Shown here: positions 5,210-8,749 of the stretch, piece by piece | How the letters are laid out: each line of letters begins with the position of its first letter | Position numbering within the stretch: the stretch's first letter is position 1 | Source: Limisphaerales bacterium | Lineage (GTDB): Bacteria > Verrucomicrobiota > Verrucomicrobiae > Limisphaerales > UBA11358 | NCBI GenBank assembly: GCA_003152145.1 | Contig: PLZL01000214.1 | Coordinates: 1-8,749, forward strand | Length of the DNA: 8,749 nucleotides | Direction of reading: 5' to 3' | The notes under the pieces: generated by a model | What the model was told of the DNA's origin: nothing | Seen by the model: the letters and a program-made list of their open reading frames with translations, nothing else | The model's database searches: none | Translations under genes and position numbers: made by a program

Positions 5210-6664
5210 CTAAATGTGCCAGAACGCCACGGCATGGTCAAGCTCCCTCCGCCGTCTTGTCCGCCCCAGCCTTGGCGCCGTCGTCGCGGAGGATGGACGC
5301 ATGCCGTTGAGTGGTTTCTCATTATTGCGCTTGGCGGTCGCCAGCGCGGACAACTCCTCCACCACGCTCAACCGCCGCTCCACTTCCGCCACAATCCGCG
5401 TCTGCTCGGCGAGAGGTGGGAGTGGAACGGGCAAGGCCTCAATCGTCGGCGCGTTGAGATTTGGCCGCCCGACACCTGCGCCTTTACCCGTCAGATAGCA
5501 TTGCCCGTTTGACGATTTTAGAAACAAGAACAGATATCGCGTCGTCACCGGTTCAGTCGCCAAACGAAACTGAATCAAGTAAGCACCCGGAATCGCCTCA
5601 GCGTCGTCGTCGAAGATGGCCAACGTTCCCAAGCTGCCAGTGCGAGTTACAAGGAGGTCGCCGCGTTTCGCTCGATACCTCTCAAATTCATCCTTTGAGA
5701 GGCGGAGGCGAGGCGCTTTGGTTGCATCCACCTTGCCGGATTCGCTGATATCAGTCGTCCGCAAAACGATGTAGCCGTCCTCCGCATAATCGTCGCTCGA
5801 AAAACGCGGCCCATAAAGAGAGAACACGCGCAGTTGCTCGATGTTTGTCCACACCCAACCTTCTGGAAGTGGGGTTAGCTCCGTCGTGTCGGGGGCGGCA
5901 GGTTCTTTGTATTCGCCACGGCCCTGCCAGTTTTGGCGGCGCTCGGTGAGGATGCGGGCGAGGAGCTGCTCTCCAGTTTCGAGTTTTGAATTTTTGGTTT
6001 TGAGTTTCCGATGCAGTTCGGCTTCGGTGGGGACGAGGCGGCCTTCGCAGGCGGCTTTGAGGACGGCGGCGCGGTAGCGTTTGAGGTTGGCCTGCACCCG
6101 CCGCAACGCCGCCACCCCCGCCTCCAGCCGCGTGAATTGCTTCTCAATCTCCGCCACTATCCGCCGCTGTTCATCTGGCGGAGCAACAGCAATTGGAATT
6201 TCCTCAATGTGCGTCGCGCGCAGATTGTTGATGTTCACACCCGCCGAAAGTTCTGAAACTTGATGCCGATATTCCGACGTTTGGAGAAACCAAGACAAAT
6301 AGCTCGGATTAACTCCAGGTTTTGGGCGAAGGCCAAAACAGAATGTGCCAAATGATCCGCGCCAGTCAGTCTTAAGTTGCGCGGCCTTGCCAACAATGTG
6401 ACGGCTTCCACTCGACGCGGCGATGATGATGTCACCCGACCGAAGCATTTGGGTTTCAGACACGCAGTCTTCGGGAACATAGACGAGGTCTTCAAACACC
6501 AATCCATCTTGTATGTTATTCGCGCGAAGAATTGGAAGCAGGCCAACCATCGGCTCTTTTGCCGCGCGTTCCTTTTTGTAGGTCACACCGCGAAGCACGG
6601 TCAGCAAATCAGAAAGTTTTGCATTGCTCCAACCCTGCGCAGATTTTGTTTCCTCCGCACTCAT
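5210..6664 (-). CDS. hsdS: Type I R-M specificity subunit HsdS with replaced C-terminus
   Basis: A 484-residue protein with two target-recognition domains that set the two halves of the bipartite DNA site. The first spans residues about 10-165 and ends at the conserved block PIAVAPPDEQRRIVAEIEKQ (about 157-176). It is followed by the helical spacer VAALRRVQANLKRYRAAVLKAACEGRL (given here by position, about 184-210). The second spans about 265-420 and ends at ALPVPLPPLAEQTRIVAEVE. The second spacer starts normally (VEELSALATA) but after residue about 445 the usual RQSIL..AF.G helix is absent, replaced by about 39 Arg/Pro/Thr-rich residues ending FWHI. Residues 220-231 (KLKTKNSKLETG) are a low-complexity insert. 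The ATG at 6664 overlaps the hsdR-fragment stop as ATGA. Confidence 0.93.
   Translation of the reverse strand: MSAEETKSAQGWSNAKLSDLLTVLRGVTYKKERAAKEPMVGLLPILRANNIQDGLVFEDLVYVPEDCVSETQMLRSGDIIIAASSGSRHIVGKAAQLKTDWRGSFGTFCFGLRPKPGVNPSYLSWFLQTSEYRHQVSELSAGVNINNLRATHIEEIPIAVAPPDEQRRIVAEIEKQFTRLEAGVAALRRVQANLKRYRAAVLKAACEGRLVPTEAELHRKLKTKNSKLETGEQLLARILTERRQNWQGRGEYKEPAAPDTTELTPLPEGWVWTNIEQLRVFSLYGPRFSSDDYAEDGYIVLRTTDISESGKVDATKAPRLRLSKDEFERYRAKRGDLLVTRTGSLGTLAIFDDDAEAIPGAYLIQFRLATEPVTTRYLFLFLKSSNGQCYLTGKGAGVGRPNLNAPTIEALPVPLPPLAEQTRIVAEVERRLSVVEELSALATAKRNNEKPLNGMRPSSATTAPRLGRTRRRRELDHAVAFWHI
5213..5241 (-). promoter_or_regulatory. Possible promoter for the Panacea pair, within the hsdS 3' end
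   Basis: On the minus strand TTGACC (5241-5236) is followed after 17 bases by CACATT (5218-5213), which would start transcription about 20-25 bases before the Panacea ATG. The -35 match is good and the -10 match is poor (3 of 6). An autonomous promoter would suit a toxin-antitoxin pair and would also drive hsdM. Confidence 0.25.
5974..6007. repeat. In-frame A/T-rich low-complexity insert in hsdS
   Basis: Amid G/C-rich coding sequence the minus strand reads CAAAA-type words (AAACTCAAAACC, AAAAATTCAAAACTC, GAAACTGGAG), encoding KLKTKNSKLETG in the spacer between the two recognition domains. It differs sharply in composition from its surroundings and falls where homologues vary in length, so it looks like a small tolerated insertion. 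Confidence 0.5.
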
Positions 6665-6807
6665 GCCGCCAGCGCCTCGTTGAGTTCATCGAGCAGCTTG
6701 GGCAGTTGTTCGCCGAAGAGTTGATGCGCCTTGCCCAAGCCGCCGAGTTGATTTAAAGGCGACAACTCCAAATCCTCCCGCTCAATGCTGATGGCCACGC
6801 CATTCAT
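6661..6807 (-). pseudogene. Second copy of the hsdR 3' end (48 codons) before hsdS
   Basis: A 48-residue ORF (ATG at 6807, TGA at 6661-6663) matches the C-terminus of the type I restriction subunit. Its last 44 residues are identical at 30 positions to the end of the hsdR at 8444, including AISIE, NQ.GGLGKAHQLFG and LDELN; both end at a TGA overlapping the next start as ATGA. The homology runs out just upstream of the ATG, where the DUF1016 reading frame ends, and the DUF1016 stop overlaps this ATG (ATGA, 6804-6807). The simplest reading is that this is what remains of an older hsdR whose natural junction with hsdS is preserved. It may now only serve as a translational bridge between DUF1016 and hsdS, though a small stable peptide cannot be excluded. 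Confidence 0.85.
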
Positions 6808-8447
6808 TTCCGCGACTCCAGTTGCTTGCGCGTCTTTTCGAGTTCGGCGGCGAGAACTTTTTCATCCGGCAGCGCGGTGAGGTATTCGCGGACGAGCAGT
6901 TTGTTGGGCAGCGCGTCGGTGGCGTAGCGCACGAGCGCCTCGCTTTTGCCGGAACACAGGATGACGCCGACGGGCGGATTTTCACCGGGTTGCATCCAGT
7001 GTTCGCGGGCATAGTTCAGATACAGGATCACCCCGTGAGATAACCAGCAAGGCGGGTTTTGATGTATCGCTTGCCCCATGCGGTCTTGAGATACTTCTCG
7101 CGTTTTGTCGCATCTTCCCGGCTGCGACACCCCTCGTAGTAAACGAGTTCGAGGGGACGGCGGTTCGTGGTGGATCGAACAGAGCCGTCGTTGTGCTGCT
7201 CCATTCGTCGGCGAAGATCGTTGGCGTAGCCGACGTAGAAGTTGCCGTCGGACATGCTTTTCAGCACGTAAACGTAGTGGAAGTTCCTCATATCTCACGG
7301 GGTAAATCTGCCCGGCATCGGCATGGCTGAACCGGCCGAGTTTCAAATCCAGGATGACGAGGCAGCGCAGGCGGCGATGGAAGAACAGCAGGTCCACGCG
7401 ATACCATTCGTCGTCAATGCGCAGCCGGCGCTGGCGGCCGACGAAGGCGAAGTCGTTGCCGAGTTCGAGAAGGAAGGTTTCGAGGTGGCGGATGAGGGCG
7501 TCCTCCAGGTCGGTCTCGGAGTATTCGTCGCGCAGGCCGAGAAATTCGAGGACGAGCGGATGGCGGATTTCCTCGTCGGCGCTGACGGCATCGCCGGGCT
7601 GCGGCTTCGCGCCTTTGGCGAGCATGGCGGCTTTGTTGCGCGAGAGGGCGGTGCGTTCGTAGAACTGGCTGTCCATCTGCCGCTGAAGCTGGCGCACGGA
7701 CCAGCCGCCGCGCAGGGCTTCGGCGTGATAAAACGCAAACGCCTCGGGCGAGCGGCTGCGGCTGATGAGCAAAACATAATGCGACCACGGCAACGGAAAC
7801 GCGCGGGCGCGGTCGGCGAGGTTAAATTGTGCAGGCGGTGTCTGCATTTTCCGAGACGACGTCTCGGAAATGCTCGACGGTGTCGGGCGAATCGCATCCG
7901 AAGATTTGGCAGACACTGTCTGCGCAATTGCCGCCTCTGCCAATTCGTTCGGCAGTGTCGAACGTTTTTCGCTTGCGGTGGATTCGCCAGACAGTGTCTG
8001 GCTTTTCTGAGAACCCTGCGATTCGAGCGACGCTGTCGCTCGTTTTGGGTCGTCGAATATTCCAGACAGTGTCTGGAATATTGGTGTCACACTGGAGCTG
8101 GCAGCTAATTTTCCGGACGGTGTCTGGAATATTTGCGCCGATGCCAGATAGAACTTCCGCATCAGGAAAAGATTGCTCTTTCCGAACCCCTTGCCGAAGC
8201 GGGACGTCAAGTCATCGGCCAGACGTAACAACAACGATTCGCCATAGACCGCCTGTTTCTCACCGCCCTGTTCAAATTCCACGATACGCCGACCGACTTC
8301 CCAATACGTCGCCGTCATGAACGCATTGACGGTGCGCACACTGGCGCGGCGCGCGGCCTCCAGCAATTCGCTGACACCGGTGATCAAGCCGGTGTAGTCG
8401 CCGCCGGCGTAAGCAACAGATTTGATTTTTTTGACAGGTTTGCTCAT
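6804..8447 (-). CDS. DUF1016/YhcG-family PD-(D/E)XK nuclease, expanded and interrupted
   Basis: A 547-residue ORF, where family members usually have about 340-380. Residues 15-105 are the DUF1016 N-terminal domain (VNAFMTATYWEVGRRIVEFE, then YGESLLLRLADDLTSRFGKG). Residues about 106-206 are a repeat linker of xT(L/V/P/S/A)(S/P)x units built from nine DNA palindromes. The YhcG nuclease domain resumes at LPWSHYVLL (219) and carries the likely catalytic residues D352 (YRVDLLFF) and D367-x-K369 (ILDLKLGRF), then HADAGQ (375-380). From residue 382 to about 473 the frame crosses an inserted GIY-YIG element, after which family sequence returns (LYLNYAREHW, then PPVGVILCSGK and ALPDEK). The frame stays open throughout, so a protein with a foreign 92-residue insert next to its active site is possible; activity is doubtful. 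The start overlaps the hsdR stop (ATGA, 8444-8447). Confidence 0.88.
   Translation of the reverse strand: MSKPVKKIKSVAYAGGDYTGLITGVSELLEAARRASVRTVNAFMTATYWEVGRRIVEFEQGGEKQAVYGESLLLRLADDLTSRFGKGFGKSNLFLMRKFYLASAQIFQTPSGKLAASSSVTPIFQTLSGIFDDPKRATASLESQGSQKSQTLSGESTASEKRSTLPNELAEAAIAQTVSAKSSDAIRPTPSSISETSSRKMQTPPAQFNLADRARAFPLPWSHYVLLISRSRSPEAFAFYHAEALRGGWSVRQLQRQMDSQFYERTALSRNKAAMLAKGAKPQPGDAVSADEEIRHPLVLEFLGLRDEYSETDLEDALIRHLETFLLELGNDFAFVGRQRRLRIDDEWYRVDLLFFHRRLRCLVILDLKLGRFSHADAGQIYPVRYEELPLRLRAEKHVRRQLLRRLRQRSSPTNGAAQRRLCSIHHEPPSPRTRLLRGVSQPGRCDKTREVSQDRMGQAIHQNPPCWLSHGVILYLNYAREHWMQPGENPPVGVILCSGKSEALVRYATDALPNKLLVREYLTALPDEKVLAAELEKTRKQLESRK
7028..7291 (-). CDS. Small stand-alone GIY-YIG endonuclease
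   Basis: An 87-residue single-domain GIY-YIG nuclease nested in a different frame (same strand) inside the DUF1016 gene. All family landmarks are present: YVYVL at the GIY position, FYVGYAN at YIG, DLRRRMEQHN with the catalytic-type Arg, TTNRRPLELVYYE, and the metal-binding-type Glu in TKREKYLK. It ends GYLTG. The ATG begins on the last base of the left 13-bp terminal repeat, and the stop TGA takes its T from the last base of the right repeat and GA from host DNA, so the gene fills the element almost exactly. Small GIY-YIG proteins of this type are widespread and resemble homing endonucleases; a role in spreading the element is inferred. A GTGAG lying within the terminal repeat could act as its ribosome site. 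Confidence 0.9.
   Translation of the reverse strand: MRNFHYVYVLKSMSDGNFYVGYANDLRRRMEQHNDGSVRSTTNRRPLELVYYEGCRSREDATKREKYLKTAWGKRYIKTRLAGYLTG
7030..7303 (-). mobile_element. 274-bp GIY-YIG element with 13-bp terminal inverted repeats
   Basis: The ends ACCCCGTGAGATA (7030-7042, plus strand) and TATCTCACGGGGT (7291-7303) are perfect 13-bp inverted repeats. Family sequence of the host DUF1016 protein stops at one end and resumes at the other, which fixes the insertion limits to within a few bases. GAT flanks the element on the minus strand, with two extra T on the 5' side. Removing 7030-7305 (276 bases, 92 codons) restores GGG-CAG-ATG-ATC-CTG-TAT, i.e. AGQMILYLNYAREHW, which has the expected family spacing. 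If GAT is instead a target duplication the insert is 279 bases; both are multiples of three. No transposase besides the GIY-YIG ORF fits within it. Confidence 0.75.
7831..8129. repeat. Array of nine in-frame covarying palindromes in the DUF1016 gene
   Basis: Nine palindromes are centred at 7838, 7859, 7880, 7916, 7955, 7994, 8033, 8069 and 8120. Centre spacings are 21, 21, 36, 39, 39, 39, 36 and 51, all multiples of three. The core resembles GACA(C/G)TGTC. Arms differ between copies but remain complementary: AATATTCCAGACA (13 bp, 8056-8082), TTTCCGAGAC (10 bp, 7848-7870), GCCAGACA (8 bp, 7986-8002), CGAGCGAC (8 bp, 8024-8042), GCAGACA (7 bp, 7909-7923) and CGTTCG (7946-7964). The copies at 7838, 7880 and 8120 are shorter or carry a mismatch. 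Each encodes xT(L/V/P/S/A)(S/P)x in the same phase (QTLSG, QTVSA, STLPN, ETSSR and so on). Confidence 0.9.
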
Positions 8448-8749
8448 GCGACGAGCTTCAGATTGAGTTCATCCAGAATGCGATTCAAGTCATTCCCGAA
8501 CAGTTGATGCGCTTTGCCCAAGCCGCCGCGCTGGTTGAACGGTGCGCGCTCGAAATCTTCCGGCTCAATGCTAATGGCCGTGGCGATGTGGTCGCGAATC
8601 AAATTCAGCCATGAAAGCTGCTCCGGTGTGAAAACCGGACCAGCGGGTTGATTGTTGATGCTTGATTGTTGAGCGTGGGCCTTGGCCTTGTCCATGAGCC
8701 ATTCGTTGAACCGTTCGGTCACGGAGTCGGCGAAGGGCGCGAGCACGGG
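8444..8749 (-). CDS. hsdR: Type I restriction endonuclease subunit HsdR, C-terminal end (partial)
   Basis: The frame is open to the window edge, so this is the last 101 residues of a longer gene whose nuclease and helicase motor domains lie outside. The visible part matches the EcoEI-type R-subunit C-terminal domain, which docks the motor subunit onto the methylase: FTPEQLSWLNLIRDHIATAI, then SIEPEDFERAPFNQ, GGLGKAHQLFG and DELN near the end. HsdR translocates DNA with ATP and cuts unmethylated DNA. Residues encoded at about 8648-8673 (QQSSINNQ) interrupt a conserved stretch and come from a direct repeat TTGATTGTTGA (8648 and 8662). The stop overlaps the DUF1016 start as ATGA. The operon promoter must lie beyond the right edge. 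Confidence 0.92.
   Translation of the reverse strand, partial: PVLAPFADSVTERFNEWLMDKAKAHAQQSSINNQPAGPVFTPEQLSWLNLIRDHIATAISIEPEDFERAPFNQRGGLGKAHQLFGNDLNRILDELNLKLVA
8648..8673. repeat. Short direct repeat forming an in-frame insert in hsdR
   Basis: TTGATTGTTGA occurs at 8648-8658 and 8662-8672 (14-base period), giving the low-complexity QQSSINNQ in HsdR just before FTPEQL. Like the A/T-rich insert in hsdS it differs in composition from its surroundings and falls in a flexible stretch. Confidence 0.5.

Noticed and set aside
6804..7012. Separate small minus-strand ORF overlapping the DUF1016 C-terminus (6782-7012)
   Set aside because: It is a shadow frame: the DUF1016 frame here has the conserved family C-terminus (LYLNYAREHW, PPVGVILC, ALPDEK).
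7323..8108. Long plus-strand open frame (261 codons) opposite the DUF1016 gene
   Set aside because: It is antisense to a clearly recognisable nuclease gene, has no family features and owes its openness to the G/C-rich codon pattern of the other strand.
7831..8129. CRISPR array
   Set aside because: The repeats are only short palindromic cores with changing arms, the intervals are 21-51 bases, all in codon phase within a protein-coding frame; there are no constant repeats with unique spacers and no cas genes.

Overview
The window is a bacterial chromosomal segment of fairly high G+C content. It carries a heavily remodelled type I restriction-modification (R-M) locus on the minus strand, with a small group of DNA-binding genes downstream. 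In-frame palindromic and low-complexity peptide repeats, together with the flavour of the HTH and DUF1016 proteins, make me think of a Verrucomicrobiota/PVC-type genome. That is an impression from sequence style, not a proven placement.

Layout from left to right: (1) 1-147, plus strand, is the C-terminus of a copper-type P1B ATPase. (2) 148-729 has no convincing gene but holds helically spaced CAAAACC direct repeats (566-638) and nested inverted repeats (649-709). (3) 730-1823, minus, is a translationally coupled pair: a small winged-helix/excisionase-like protein followed by a phage-replication-protein-O-like HTH protein whose linker is full of palindromes. (4) 1977-2660, minus, is one reading frame split by a single TAA into a 64-residue ORF and a second part that has no normal start for 56 codons. 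(5) 2671-8749, minus, is the R-M operon, transcribed hsdR (3' end only) > DUF1016/YhcG nuclease > 48-codon second copy of the hsdR 3' end > hsdS > Panacea-domain antitoxin > unknown small protein (candidate toxin) > hsdM.

The operon is tightly packed. There are three successive 4-base ATGA overlaps (hsdR/DUF1016, DUF1016/hsdR fragment, fragment/hsdS), a 26-base gap before the Panacea gene, and gaps of only 3 and 2 bases before the candidate toxin and hsdM. HsdR, HsdS and HsdM would form the usual restriction-methylation complex. A Panacea toxin-antitoxin pair wedged between hsdS and hsdM could act as an addiction or back-up module. The DUF1016 protein is a PD-(D/E)XK nuclease of a family often seen beside type I R-M genes.

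Three structures stand out. First, the DUF1016 gene has nine in-frame palindromes (7831-8129) with a shared GACA(C/G)TGTC-like core and arms that differ from copy to copy yet stay mutually complementary; every centre-to-centre distance is a multiple of three. Second, the same gene is interrupted by a 274-bp element with perfect 13-bp terminal inverted repeats, which is almost exactly one GIY-YIG endonuclease ORF. The ORF's start codon begins on the last base of one repeat and its stop codon begins on the last base of the other, and the insertion keeps the host nuclease frame open. Third, the hsdR 3' end occurs twice (30 of 44 residues identical) on either side of the DUF1016 gene, a scar of recombination between two type I systems.
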